DNA from: Psychrobacter pygoscelis
GTDB lineage: Bacteria > Pseudomonadota > Gammaproteobacteria > Pseudomonadales > Moraxellaceae
Direction of reading: 5' to 3'
Assembly (NCBI RefSeq): GCF_004335015.1
Contig: NZ_RQRU01000001.1
Location: 744,001 to 808,000 of the forward strand
DNA: 64,000 nt
Shown: in pieces, positions 8,748-18,153 of the stretch
How positions within the stretch are numbered: the first letter of the stretch is position 1
How the letters are laid out: each line of letters begins with the position of its first letter
Translations under genes and position numbers: made by a program
The notes under the pieces: model-generated
Seen by the model: the letters and a program-made list of their open reading frames with translations, nothing else
Database searches by the model: none
What the model was told of the DNA's origin: nothing

Positions 8748-10025
8748 ATGACCTCACAAACTTCAACTTTAACCACTAAGCCGGTCACTACCATCTTTAG
8801 CGCACATCGATTAGCGTTTGCCATATCTACGAGCCTATTATCTTTAAGCCTTATTGGTTGTGGCGGTGATGGTGGCAGTAGCGCTACAGGCGGTAATGCA
8901 GACACCAATAAAGATGGCGGTACGCCAGCACAAATGAGCTTTAGTGAGACGGCCACATGGTCTATTGACAGTACAACACCAGGTACTAGCTGCTATGATT
9001 TTGATGCTCAAAGTGAAGTTAGCTGTGATAGCGCCGTATGGGATTTAAAGTTTGATAACCAAGCTCGCTCGGTAAACCTTTGGTCAAATAGCGGTGTCAG
9101 TGGCGATGGTAAAGGCGGCGTATTCGGCCTAATGGACTGGTCAGCACTCAAAAAATATACCAATGCAACCATAGACCCAGACTCTGGTCGTGATATCAGC
9201 TCGCACTATCGTATGGATAAAAGCGCTGGTGTCTTTAAGGATAAGCCATGGTATGAGTACAACCTTCAAGACCGCCATCTTCTCTATCCCAATAACCGCG
9301 TTTATCTTGTCACCACCGATAACAGTGATGCTAGCACTGTCAGTACCGTCAATCGCCCTGTCTATGCGCTACAAGTCATTAACTACTATAATGATGTCGC
9401 TACCTCAGGCTTCCCGACGCTGCGGTGGATAAATACCGCACTGCCAACACAGGTCCAGACTAAGACCTTTGACGCTTCTTCATCTGATAGTTGGGTGTAT
9501 ATCAATCTTGCATCTGGCGAGACGACTAGCAAAGATGGCGACTGGCAGGTTGGACTTCGTCGCAACAATCTGATCCTAAATAGCGGCGACTCGGGCAGTG
9601 GTAAGGTTGGTGGTTATGTTGCTAAGACCCCAGCGGGATTCTGTGATGAGAGCGGCGCACCAATTACTAGCAAATTTATCACTGATAATTCAGCGTCAAC
9701 CTTAAGTGATCTGACTGATACAGCGAATTATCAGGTATCAGCCGATGGCGTACCTTGGATTGTCGATCAAAAAAGCTCTAATCTAAACCCTGGCTATTCG
9801 GGTAACTTCCCTATGCTTGATTATGGCTGGTATACCTATAATGGTAACAACCATATATTAACTGCCAAACCTATCGATACGGCGAAAGGCGCGCTTGTAC
9901 GCTCGGCTGAAGGCAATAGCTATGCTCGGATTCGCTTAGATGAGATCGTCTACGCTAATCCTAATGTGCTTGCTGCCACTAAATGGGTATATAAACTGGA
10001 TATTCAGCCAGCTCCTAAAAAATAG
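8748..10025 (+). CDS. HmuY-like heme-binding lipoprotein with two tandem HmuY domains
   Basis: 425 residues; AAGGA sits 8 nt before the ATG. The lipobox LSLIGC puts the lipidated cysteine at residue 38, followed by a Gly/Ser linker. Two homologous domains follow. Domain 1 (about 65-238) has CYDFDA, VWDLKFD, SGVSGDGKGG, then WYEYN, VYALQVINYY and TLRW. Domain 2 (about 240-425) has SDSWVYINLASGETT, DWQVGLRRNNLILNSG, SGSGKVGGY, then YGWYTYNGNNHIL, YARIRLDEIVY and KWVYKLDIQ. These are the N- and C-terminal signatures of HmuY proteins, which capture heme at the cell surface. It probably hands heme to the adjacent receptor. I infer the fold from motifs; axial ligands cannot be named from sequence alone. 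Confidence 0.8.
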   Translation: MTSQTSTLTTKPVTTIFSAHRLAFAISTSLLSLSLIGCGGDGGSSATGGNADTNKDGGTPAQMSFSETATWSIDSTTPGTSCYDFDAQSEVSCDSAVWDLKFDNQARSVNLWSNSGVSGDGKGGVFGLMDWSALKKYTNATIDPDSGRDISSHYRMDKSAGVFKDKPWYEYNLQDRHLLYPNNRVYLVTTDNSDASTVSTVNRPVYALQVINYYNDVATSGFPTLRWINTALPTQVQTKTFDASSSDSWVYINLASGETTSKDGDWQVGLRRNNLILNSGDSGSGKVGGYVAKTPAGFCDESGAPITSKFITDNSASTLSDLTDTANYQVSADGVPWIVDQKSSNLNPGYSGNFPMLDYGWYTYNGNNHILTAKPIDTAKGALVRSAEGNSYARIRLDEIVYANPNVLAATKWVYKLDIQPAPKK

Positions 10026-10072
10026 GGGCGACCAAAGCAAAATCTAACTTTATAAAGTTGTCTTAAAGCAAA

Positions 10073-10104
10073 AAGCCCTAGTCCAACGATGTGGATTAGG
10101 GCTT
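10073..10104. terminator. Bidirectional hairpin between the HmuY-like gene and the transglutaminase gene
   Basis: AAGCCCTAGTCCA pairs with TGGATTAGGGCTT around a 6-nt loop. Runs of A precede it, and moderately T-rich sequence follows. It lies between two genes that converge, so it can serve both. Confidence 0.75.
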
Positions 10105-10156
10105 GGTATTATTAGTTAAAAAGAATATTACGCCATCTATTCGCTCGTATACTCAT

Positions 10157-12364
10157 TTATTTTATTTTACTCGCAAGCGTTTTTAGCGCTTTTAACGTGC
10201 TCTGGTAGTCTGGATCATCAGGCGGCGCTTCGCTCAAGCGGCCATAACGAAGGCGGCGATAGTCGTCCTTTATCCGCTCTAAATCTTTTTTAATATCAGC
10301 ATCCTGCGTCTGAGACTGTAGCCGCTCAAGCCAAATCAGCAACCCTTCATTATCATCATAAGCCAGCGTAGCATCCGAGCGACCAATCCGCCGTGACAAC
10401 TGTACCAGTGGTATATCGACAGGGTGCCAGCGACGCCGACGCCGTAACCAAATCAGCAGCCCAACCGTAGCCAATAACGTCACGGCTAGGGCCATCATCC
10501 AGATAATTTGCTGCATAATGGAGGTTATATTCAGCCACTTTAGCAGGGCATTTGACTGCTTATCTTGATCATAGCCGACGACATCTTTTTGCCAATAGTA
10601 GCTGGCTTGGTCAGATAGACGACGAAGGGTTTGCAGCATTCTAAACTGCTGATAGCTCAGCTGCGCACGCGTTCCTGAGCCAAACATAGCCGCACCTTGC
10701 TCCTGCGTTAGTGACTGCATCCCCCGCTCGACACGGCTAGGAGCAACAAAAGCTGTGGGATCAACTCGTACCCAGCCTCGACCGTCAAGCCATACCTCAC
10801 TCCACGCATGAGCATCCATTTGCCGTACTTCCCAGACATCGCCACCACGGCTCATCTCACCACCTTGATAACCCGCCACCACACGAGCAGGGATGCCAGC
10901 AGCGCGCATCATAAAGGTAAAGCTTGAAGCGTAATGCTCACAAAACCCTGCTTTGGTCTCAAACAAAAAACTATCAATCCGCTCATCGGTCAATGGCGGC
11001 GGTGATAGCGTATAGCGAAATTGAGTTTGATTAACCCAAGCCTGAATGGCGTTAATGTAGCGTTCAGGATCATTATCTGCCTCCTTAAACAACTGCTTGG
11101 CTAGCGCACGCGATTTTTGGTTGCCTTCAGAGGGCAGCGCAAGATTGATCTGACGTTCTTGTTCACCTAATGTCGAATCGAGACGCATCTGAGCAAAACG
11201 CGTGACATCATAACGCAGCTGCTGGGTCACTGGCCGCGACCTTCGTAAGGTAAACTGCGGGGTAATACCAATACCCCTTAACTGGCTATAGGGGTAATCC
11301 AGCCCAAACAGCCAGTTTTGTTGCGTAGGCTCCAAAATGACTTGATAAGCCAAGGGCTGCTGCTTTTGCGCATCAGGCACACTATCGATGGCTTGAGCCA
11401 GCCAATCTGGTACAGCGCCGCCCCACCATGATCTCTGAACACTGGCACTAGGCGACCATGTTACTCCATCAAAATTACTAAAGACCAAACCACGCCAGTA
11501 CATCTCACTTTGCGCTGGTTGCTCAGCTGGGAACGATACTCGAAAAGCCAGCTCTGTAGATTGGCTAAGATTGGCAAAGTCACCTGCTGACATACTATCC
11601 GATACGCCTGTCACTGCCTGCTGACCTGATAATTGGACAGACCATAAGGGCGGCAAACGAGGAAAAAATAAAAACAACACTACCAACAGTGGCAAAGCCG
11701 AAACACCAAGCAAGCCCAGAGTACGAACTCGCCCCTCACCGCTATCATTGCCGACATCATTTAACGCAATAAAGGCCAGTAGTACCATGACTGCCCCAAA
11801 TGCTACGGTAAGGCTCGTAAACAGGCCTTGATCCATCAAAAATAGCGACGCCAATACAAATAACGATAAGTTGAGCACCACATAGGCATCGCGGCGCTGA
11901 TACAGCTCCCACAGCTTACTAATCAAACACAGCAGCAAAAAAGCAACGCCCATATCGAGGCCAAATGCCGACTGATAAGTCAGCCATAACCCCGCTATAC
12001 CCGTCAAAAACCCAGCCATCTGAATGCCTTGATAAATGCGCTTAAGCTGCTTTACGGTTTTGAAGCGGGCCTTTATTCTAGGCAATTGCGCAGCGATACT
12101 CAGTATCCCAAAGATGATGAGCCAAATTGGTAAATGAGAAACATGAGGCAAAATAACAAACAACTGGGTGATTAATACCCAATAATAAGCAGGTAGGCCA
12201 ATCAGTCTTTTTAACCACCCTAACTTAGACTTACTACTGGCCCGTTGTTTAGGTTGCCGCCCCTGAGCCAATTGGATAAAGCTGGCATCAAGATCAGGAT
12301 GATTAGCTATAGCTATGCGGGTTGTCGTAGCAGTAGAGGACTGTCGGCGAAATAATAGAGCCAT
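10157..12364 (-). CDS. tgpA: TgpA-like membrane transglutaminase (DUF3488 plus transglutaminase core)
   Basis: 735 residues. Five or more transmembrane helices lie in about residues 55-245, followed by a periplasmic transglutaminase-like domain. The Cys is in AGFCEHYASSF (about 473), the His in DAHAWSEVWL, and the Asp in VRVDPTAF. A further helix lies at about 620-645, with a basic RRRRR stretch after it and a soluble tail. P. aeruginosa TgpA has the same layout and is essential there; its substrate is unknown. The gene begins 5 bp after the DUF58 gene ends and belongs to the moxR-DUF58-tgpA group. Function in the envelope is inferred from the family. Confidence 0.88.
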   Translation of the reverse strand: MALLFRRQSSTATTTRIAIANHPDLDASFIQLAQGRQPKQRASSKSKLGWLKRLIGLPAYYWVLITQLFVILPHVSHLPIWLIIFGILSIAAQLPRIKARFKTVKQLKRIYQGIQMAGFLTGIAGLWLTYQSAFGLDMGVAFLLLCLISKLWELYQRRDAYVVLNLSLFVLASLFLMDQGLFTSLTVAFGAVMVLLAFIALNDVGNDSGEGRVRTLGLLGVSALPLLVVLFLFFPRLPPLWSVQLSGQQAVTGVSDSMSAGDFANLSQSTELAFRVSFPAEQPAQSEMYWRGLVFSNFDGVTWSPSASVQRSWWGGAVPDWLAQAIDSVPDAQKQQPLAYQVILEPTQQNWLFGLDYPYSQLRGIGITPQFTLRRSRPVTQQLRYDVTRFAQMRLDSTLGEQERQINLALPSEGNQKSRALAKQLFKEADNDPERYINAIQAWVNQTQFRYTLSPPPLTDERIDSFLFETKAGFCEHYASSFTFMMRAAGIPARVVAGYQGGEMSRGGDVWEVRQMDAHAWSEVWLDGRGWVRVDPTAFVAPSRVERGMQSLTQEQGAAMFGSGTRAQLSYQQFRMLQTLRRLSDQASYYWQKDVVGYDQDKQSNALLKWLNITSIMQQIIWMMALAVTLLATVGLLIWLRRRRRWHPVDIPLVQLSRRIGRSDATLAYDDNEGLLIWLERLQSQTQDADIKKDLERIKDDYRRLRYGRLSEAPPDDPDYQSTLKALKTLASKIK

Positions 12365-12369
12365 AACGA

Positions 12370-13524
12370 TTATCTTACCTTAGCTAAACGCAGCATGGAC
12401 GCCTGAACAAAAGCATCCCCTTGACCGATCATGCCTGCTCCACCGACCCCCTCAGCAAGATCGTTAGGTAAGATGACCTGAAAGGCAGCACCGCTTGTCG
12501 GCATCTTCTGCAGGGCATAAGCAAGCTGTGACAGCTTCTGTTCATGGTGCGCTGCGGGCATATCAGCATAGTCCAAACGCAGCTCTTGTCCCACAGGATC
12601 GGCAAAGTGTTTGGTCAACATACCCTGACCTCGAGCGACATGGGGCCAAGAGACGCGTGCAAGGGACTGGCCGGGCGTATAATCATCCAATCGATCAAAG
12701 TCATGTTGACCTTGCATAACATGATGACTTTGCACAGCTGCCTCGTCACTGGCAATTATATACTGCGCCTGCCAATCAAAGGCTAGTGGTTTTGGCGTAA
12801 CCCATGCCGGCGTCGCAAAATACACATAAGACCAAGCACGCATAATGCCTAGGGGATAGACACTACTAATCTTCAACCGAGGCAGTATCATTCGGCCGCG
12901 CTGATGAGTCATTACCGGTAGCTTGATGATGTGTTCGCCAGAAATGCTTGGAACGATATGACTATAAGTATAGGCAGGAACACTACTGGAGGCTTCACCT
13001 TCATGTACCGCCATCTGACTACTCTCTTGTATTTGGCTACTTTCTTTTGCCTGATTGTTATTGGCTAACTGCTGCTCAAAGGTAAAGCTAAGCTGCCGTC
13101 TGGGCTTAGTACTGGTGCTGGTCACTTTTAAAGTTACCCAAGCAGGCGAGCCTGCTTCTGCCATTGAGACTTCAAGCAGCTGTATTTTTAGTCCTATCAC
13201 ATGAGCAAAGGTTAGATGAAAGCTAATAACCCAGACGCTAGCGAGATAAAAACATAAGCCCAATATCAAGTTATTGGCATAATTAATACCTGCAATAAAG
13301 GTAATTATCAGCAGCAAAGCGAACAGCGCCCCTTCACGGCTAAAGAATATATAGACATTGCGCAGACTGAGTGTGGCTGAATCTTGCCTTGGCGCGCGCT
13401 TAGCAAACCAACGATCGAGTCTAGACGACTTCTTATCATCCACTATACGAGTGCGATATTGAGAGGGAGAAGGTTGCGAAGCTATATTCATGAGCATATC
13501 ATCATATTGGCTGGTCAGCGCCAA
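12370..13524 (-). CDS. DUF58-domain membrane protein
   Basis: 384 residues at most. Two hydrophobic helices lie at about 58-105, followed by a beta-rich section. The C-terminal DUF58 core has the conserved DDYTPGQSLARVSWPHVAR. The frame opens with a TTG at 13524; ATGs at 13497 and 13491 are alternatives, and none has a convincing ribosome binding site. DUF58 proteins are usually encoded next to MoxR ATPases and transglutaminases, as here, and have a von Willebrand A-like fold. The insert at about 160-185 is Ser/Gln-rich and may be species-specific. The biochemical role is not known. Confidence 0.85.
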   Translation of the reverse strand: MALTSQYDDMLMNIASQPSPSQYRTRIVDDKKSSRLDRWFAKRAPRQDSATLSLRNVYIFFSREGALFALLLIITFIAGINYANNLILGLCFYLASVWVISFHLTFAHVIGLKIQLLEVSMAEAGSPAWVTLKVTSTSTKPRRQLSFTFEQQLANNNQAKESSQIQESSQMAVHEGEASSSVPAYTYSHIVPSISGEHIIKLPVMTHQRGRMILPRLKISSVYPLGIMRAWSYVYFATPAWVTPKPLAFDWQAQYIIASDEAAVQSHHVMQGQHDFDRLDDYTPGQSLARVSWPHVARGQGMLTKHFADPVGQELRLDYADMPAAHHEQKLSQLAYALQKMPTSGAAFQVILPNDLAEGVGGAGMIGQGDAFVQASMLRLAKVR

Positions 13525-13564
13525 AGCAGATTTTATAAGTCTCCGTTATGTTGAGTGATAAAGC

Positions 13565-13666
13565 AGATAGTGAATTCAATCTAAAAAGAGTACAGCAATA
13601 CTGGAATGAATTTTTTGCAGCTTCTTTTAGCATACTTACAGCATGCTAGAAAAGTTTATACCAGTA
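13565..13666 (+). repeat. Copy A of a dispersed ~100-bp palindromic repeat
   Basis: This copy fills much of the 327-bp spacer 13525-13851 between the DUF58 gene and moxR. Its core arms are TACTGGAATGAATTTTTTGC on the left and AGAAAAGTTTATACCAGTA on the right, which are imperfect inverted repeats. The left flank (ATTCAATCTAAAAAGAGTACAGC) is shared with copies C and D. See the finding on this family. Nothing else was recognised in the spacer. Confidence 0.75.
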
Positions 13667-13851
13667 TCACGCTTAAACTTCTTTTTATCTCTTCAATTTT
13701 TGACTGGATATAAAAAATGAAGACCACAGTCATAAATCAATGTGGCGCTTGCGGCAAAGCTAGCTAGCAACACTATCAGCGAGTTTATCAAGATATGAAA
13801 AGATAGAAGATTAAAAAAAGTGGCCTACACAATGTAAAAAACGTCTCTAAG

Positions 13852-14865
13852 CTATACCATGACCGGCACATCAGCTAAGATTCGCTGTGCAATCGTACTT
13901 TGGCTCTGGCCGCCGAGATGATGAAAGGGTATAAAACGCTGCCCTAAACGGTGATCGGCTACCGCAGCAAATACAGCTTGGATGTCCTCTGGTGTCACCT
14001 CATCATGGTCACTGATAAAGGCATGTGCTTGAGCTGCCCGCTGAAGCGACAATACGCCACGTGGTGATAACCCATGATAATCTTGACTGCTACGAGTTTT
14101 GGCGACCAACCGCTGAAGATAATCGATAACCACATCAGCCACATAGACCTGGCGAACACTTGCCTGAATCTCTCTTAGCTCCTCTGCGCTCATAACATGG
14201 TCAAGACTTGCCAGATAGCGTCGTCTATCTTCGCCTTTTAATAAAGCGCGTTCAGCAGCAGCAGAGGGATAACCGAGCGACAAACACATCAAAAACCGAT
14301 CAAGCTGTGACTCAGGGAGTGGATAGACCCCTACTTGCTGAGCTGGATTTTGTGTCGCGATGACAAAGAATGGCTCAGGCAAGGCATAACTATGACTGTC
14401 TTGGGTAACTTGGTGCTCTTCCATGGCCTCTAGTAGGGCACTTTGCGTCTTAGGACTAGAGCGATTAATCTCATCAGCTAGCAAAATCTGAGTAAAGATT
14501 GGCCCTTTACGAAAGTCAAACTGCATATTGCTCTGATTATAGATATTCATACCCAAAATATCAGCGGGCAACATATCATTGGTAAATTGTACCCGGTTAA
14601 AGTCAAGGCCTAGAAGTTTAGCAAGCGCATGTGACAATGTGGTCTTACCCATACCCGGCAAGTCTTGCAGCAACAGATGGCCTTCTGCCAACAGACAGAC
14701 CACAGCCAATTTGATCACTTGCGGCTTATCAAGTATCACTTGATTGAGGCGCTCTAATAACTGCGACAACTTAGCCCTATTCACAAACCCCATATTTGAG
14801 CTTATAGAGTCGGTAGAATGAGAGTTTACGGTAGATGAATTTGAGCGAATAGAGTTTGGATTCAT
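13852..14865 (-). CDS. MoxR-family AAA ATPase
   Basis: About 337 residues from the ATG at 14865; the frame stays open to a TTG at 14946. Walker A is GLPGMGKTTLSHAL, Walker B is ILLADEINRSSPKTQSALLEA, sensor 1 is FFVIATQNPAQ, and an arginine-finger region is present near PESQLDRFLM. The C-terminal AAA lid contains GLSPRGVLSLQRAAQAHAF. MoxR ATPases act as chaperone-like remodelers for the DUF58 and transglutaminase-type partners encoded beside them. It is the upstream gene of the three-gene group, separated from the DUF58 gene by a spacer with a repeat. Family call is firm; partner is inferred. The Ser/Asn-rich N-terminus before residue 30 is not conserved. Confidence 0.9.
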   Translation of the reverse strand: MNPNSIRSNSSTVNSHSTDSISSNMGFVNRAKLSQLLERLNQVILDKPQVIKLAVVCLLAEGHLLLQDLPGMGKTTLSHALAKLLGLDFNRVQFTNDMLPADILGMNIYNQSNMQFDFRKGPIFTQILLADEINRSSPKTQSALLEAMEEHQVTQDSHSYALPEPFFVIATQNPAQQVGVYPLPESQLDRFLMCLSLGYPSAAAERALLKGEDRRRYLASLDHVMSAEELREIQASVRQVYVADVVIDYLQRLVAKTRSSQDYHGLSPRGVLSLQRAAQAHAFISDHDEVTPEDIQAVFAAVADHRLGQRFIPFHHLGGQSQSTIAQRILADVPVMV

Positions 14866-15156
14866 GGTAATGTTAGACAACTTTGAGGGAGGGGCTAAAG
14901 CTAAAGAGGGACTAAATAAATGACAGGGATCGACTAAAATACACAATAAATTGATGCTTTATAGCGCACTCACAACTGCCAAAAAGACATATTAAAAGCA
15001 GCAGTAATACTAACTTTGTCACAGTTACTGCTACCATATAAGCCAATGATAACAAACAAGAGTATAACTTAACCACCGTTTTTAGATATATAAATATAGC
15101 TGGGATATTCACTAGCATTGAGGCACGGCTGGTTATGATGGTTTGGTCAGCCTCTT

Positions 15157-15765
15157 CTACTTATTCTCTTCTACGGGCGCTGGTACGGGTGCTTTTAGTG
15201 TCGATAAATAGGCGATAATATCAGCGCGCTCTTCGGCGTCCGGGATAGGGTCTGAGAGCATTTTTGTCTCTGGCAGTACCTTTGCTGGATCGGCAATATA
15301 AGCATCAAGGGTTTTGACATCCCAGACCCAATCCTTTGACTGCAATGCCTGACTATATTGATAGTCTTTTAATAGTGCTGCCGGTGCGCCATATATATTC
15401 ATCAGCTGTGGCCCTTTTTTATTCAAGCCAGGCGTCAGCTGGTGACACTGAGAGCAATAGTCCTTAAATAACAGTTTGCCATTATCTGCATCACCCTGAG
15501 TGTAAGCTGGTAGGGTCGCTTCTGGTCTGTAGTCAGGAGGCGGCTGCTGACAAGCGCTCATCGCCAATGACAACAAACCCAGCCATAAGCTGCGGCTCAC
15601 TGCGGTACGGTTAATAGTGAAGTTAGATAAATGTCTTTGACCATGGTCTGACCATTGATAATTTGATTTAGCGAGTTTTTTAGTGCCACTACCACTGATT
15701 TTAGTCAGACTACACTTTACGACGTCTTTCACTGCGCTGCGACCTTCTTGTAATGCATCATTCAT
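15157..15765 (-). CDS. Lipoprotein-type c-type cytochrome, single heme
   Basis: 202 residues. A hydrophobic segment LWLGLLSLAMSAC ends in a lipobox cysteine at residue 72, and a mono-heme cytochrome c domain follows. The heme site is CSQCH (104-108), with candidate axial methionines in PETKML and a final helix ADIIAYLSTLKAP. The 50 residues before the signal sequence are unusual for an export signal; a GTG near 15602 would give a normal one. The ATG at 15765 lies 4 bp after the end of the FimX-like gene, so the two are probably translationally linked. It would carry electrons at the periplasmic face of a membrane; the partner is unknown. Confidence 0.82.
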   Translation of the reverse strand: MNDALQEGRSAVKDVVKCSLTKISGSGTKKLAKSNYQWSDHGQRHLSNFTINRTAVSRSLWLGLLSLAMSACQQPPPDYRPEATLPAYTQGDADNGKLLFKDYCSQCHQLTPGLNKKGPQLMNIYGAPAALLKDYQYSQALQSKDWVWDVKTLDAYIADPAKVLPETKMLSDPIPDAEERADIIAYLSTLKAPVPAPVEENK

Positions 15766-15769
15766 AAAT

Positions 15770-17857
15770 TTATGACTCTTGCGCTAGTATCATTGTCTTT
15801 GCCGGCTCTTGCAAATAGTACCCTTGCAGATAGCGAGCGCCCATGGTCCAAGCAGTGGTCATGGTCGCTGCATCTTCGATATACGGAATCAGGACATTTA
15901 GCCCACGCTCATTCGCTTTAGTAACCAAAGACTTGACAGTCTCGATACCGCTATCGTTACTCATCTCGTCCACATAGCCTTTTGCCAAATACACCATATC
16001 AGGATTAACATATTCAGCGGTTTCAATAGATTTGCTGGTCACGCCAAAGTTATGAATACTAAGCTGACAGTCGACATTACTTAACGCCGAAAACTGCTTT
16101 TTGGCAACCGCTAAATAGTCAACGACGTCTTGCTCATTGAACTGAATGGTCAAAGCACCTGCTGGTCCACCTACGGCTTTTATAAGCTGGCTGACCAAGC
16201 TAGCAAGACGACTGTCTGCTAATGAAGCACTACTAAGCGATACTAGCAGCCTACTCTCTGGATGCTGCTTACGCACTTCACTCAGCTGCTTACAAGCATT
16301 AATTAATACCCAGCGGTCTATCTTTTCAAGTAGTTGATGACTCTTTGCCACACTCATAAAGTCCTTTGGCAGCATTTGACTACCATCAGACAAAGGCAAT
16401 CTTAGATATACTCCAAAGAAGTCGCTGCGGTCGGCATTAATATCATAGATAGGCTGGTACAGTAGCTCAAAGCGATTATGACTAATCGCATTCACTAGAT
16501 ATTCTGCTAACGCCTCATCATCACTATTCACATGTTGGCTAGGATCATACAATTGAATGCTATTACCAACATTTTTGGTCTCTATCATCACCTGATCTAG
16601 GGCATCCATCGCGCGTTCAATCACCGCCTCTTTGCTTGGGCTGTGTTTGTCGACCATTGCCATACCGATACTTACCGTGGTACTGGTTGTACGCTTGCCT
16701 ACCTCAATGATTAAGTCACTGATTTTTTCGCGAATGGTATCCGCGCGCTGCTTAAGCTCCGCCTCCCCTATCGCCTCTAATAATACCGTAAACTTACTAT
16801 CACTAAAGCGGCTGACAAAGCCTAATTCAAAATACTCATCTAGTGTATAAGCCACTTGTTTGACGACCTCATCCGTCCCCTGAAGGCCTAAGCTTGAATT
16901 GATCTTGCCGATATTATCTATTCGCACATACAGTAACGCAGCCTGCTTATCTTCAGCCTTAATTTGCTCATAAAGTGCAGCAAAATGAGTTTCAAAGCCT
17001 TGCCTATTTGCCAGTCCGGTCAGGTTGTCTTTACGCTGCGCTGCTGCTAACTGCTTGGCAAGCTCGGCAGCATTAGCGTTATTTTGCTGAATGATAATTT
17101 GGGTAACAGGCTCCCCCTCAAGAGTGGCAGCCGCCAGCTGTAATTTTGCCTCAAACGTCGTGTCATCTTTACGCCGACTCTCAAAGTTAAACTCTACTTG
17201 ATCGCGGTTGCCCTTATCAAATCGACTTAAAAACTTTTTGAAGGCTTTGACGTTATCCCCACCTGCGATCAAATCAATGACGGGCACACCGATAATCTCT
17301 TCAGGAGAGTCAAAACCAAACATCGCCAGATAAGGGTCATTAGCAAATATGTGAATACCTTGATCAAGATAAGCCACAGCACTTTTGGAGTTTTTAATTA
17401 ATATATTTGCTCGTTGCTCTGCCTCAGACAATATATTTTGTAGACCGGCAATCTGCCTGCGAGTCTTTAAGCTTTCGTGTAATATCCGAGTCGCTATCAC
17501 GACTTTTACTTCATCCTCAGCAGGTAACGCTTTGATCATATTATTATCAAGGACGACAGGTAGTCCCTCGCTATTTTGCCCAGCTGAACTTGATGCATCC
17601 ATGTCAAGACAGATCAGCGGTAGATCAATATTTTGCTCTTGGACAATACCCACAACGTCCGTAAATGTCATATCGTAAGCGCGACCAAACAATAAGACAT
17701 CCCATTGATGGCGCAAACTTCTTAACAGTTCACTCTTTGCATCTAAGAACCCTAGGTTAATATCACTATAATAAGTAGACAGTAAGGAGACCAGATGTTC
17801 AGCGTAAAGCTGGTCACTATCGATAACCAAGAGATTTAGTGTCGTGTTAGTTGCCAT
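15770..17857 (-). CDS. fimX: FimX-like protein: REC-like, PAS, degenerate GGDEF and EAL domains
   Basis: 695 residues, close to P. aeruginosa FimX (about 690). A REC-like N-terminus (LLVIDSDQLYAEHLVSLLS, residues 9-110) is followed by PAS (about 150-260), GGDEF (about 275-430) and EAL (about 450-690). The GGDEF signature is replaced by SDSKF in FSDSKFTVLLEA. The EAL motif region FFGVYLRLPLSDG has lost the catalytic glutamate (GVY in its place). Enzyme activity is therefore unlikely. Such proteins bind c-di-GMP through the EAL fold and control type IV pilus assembly and twitching. The cytochrome gene follows directly and an unknown 627-residue gene lies upstream on the same strand. Assignment to FimX rests on architecture and double degeneration. 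Confidence 0.78.
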   Translation of the reverse strand: MATNTTLNLLVIDSDQLYAEHLVSLLSTYYSDINLGFLDAKSELLRSLRHQWDVLLFGRAYDMTFTDVVGIVQEQNIDLPLICLDMDASSSAGQNSEGLPVVLDNNMIKALPAEDEVKVVIATRILHESLKTRRQIAGLQNILSEAEQRANILIKNSKSAVAYLDQGIHIFANDPYLAMFGFDSPEEIIGVPVIDLIAGGDNVKAFKKFLSRFDKGNRDQVEFNFESRRKDDTTFEAKLQLAAATLEGEPVTQIIIQQNNANAAELAKQLAAAQRKDNLTGLANRQGFETHFAALYEQIKAEDKQAALLYVRIDNIGKINSSLGLQGTDEVVKQVAYTLDEYFELGFVSRFSDSKFTVLLEAIGEAELKQRADTIREKISDLIIEVGKRTTSTTVSIGMAMVDKHSPSKEAVIERAMDALDQVMIETKNVGNSIQLYDPSQHVNSDDEALAEYLVNAISHNRFELLYQPIYDINADRSDFFGVYLRLPLSDGSQMLPKDFMSVAKSHQLLEKIDRWVLINACKQLSEVRKQHPESRLLVSLSSASLADSRLASLVSQLIKAVGGPAGALTIQFNEQDVVDYLAVAKKQFSALSNVDCQLSIHNFGVTSKSIETAEYVNPDMVYLAKGYVDEMSNDSGIETVKSLVTKANERGLNVLIPYIEDAATMTTAWTMGARYLQGYYLQEPAKTMILAQES

Positions 17858-18153
17858 AGTTTGCCTTAATTAGCTATATTGCTGAGTTATATATTTTAAT
17901 AAGTATTGACCAAAATTATCCTAAGATAAAGTGATATGTTACCAAACAAATTTAAAAAATGAGTGCCGATTATACCTTTAATATCAAATTAAGGGCTGGT
18001 TATCTGAAACAACTTTATTAATCTAGATCAATCATCTAAATATTGACGGTCGCCATAGCCCTAGGCTATTTTAGTAAAATGCACACTCAAGAGGTGTGTT
18101 CACTTGTTAATGAGATACCGTCACTACAATAAAGCACGACTGCAGCACTATTG

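Noticed and set aside
14912-15118. Hydrophobic 68-residue frame upstream of moxR
   Set aside because: It overlaps only the doubtful TTG extension of moxR, lacks a ribosome binding site and has no recognisable pattern.
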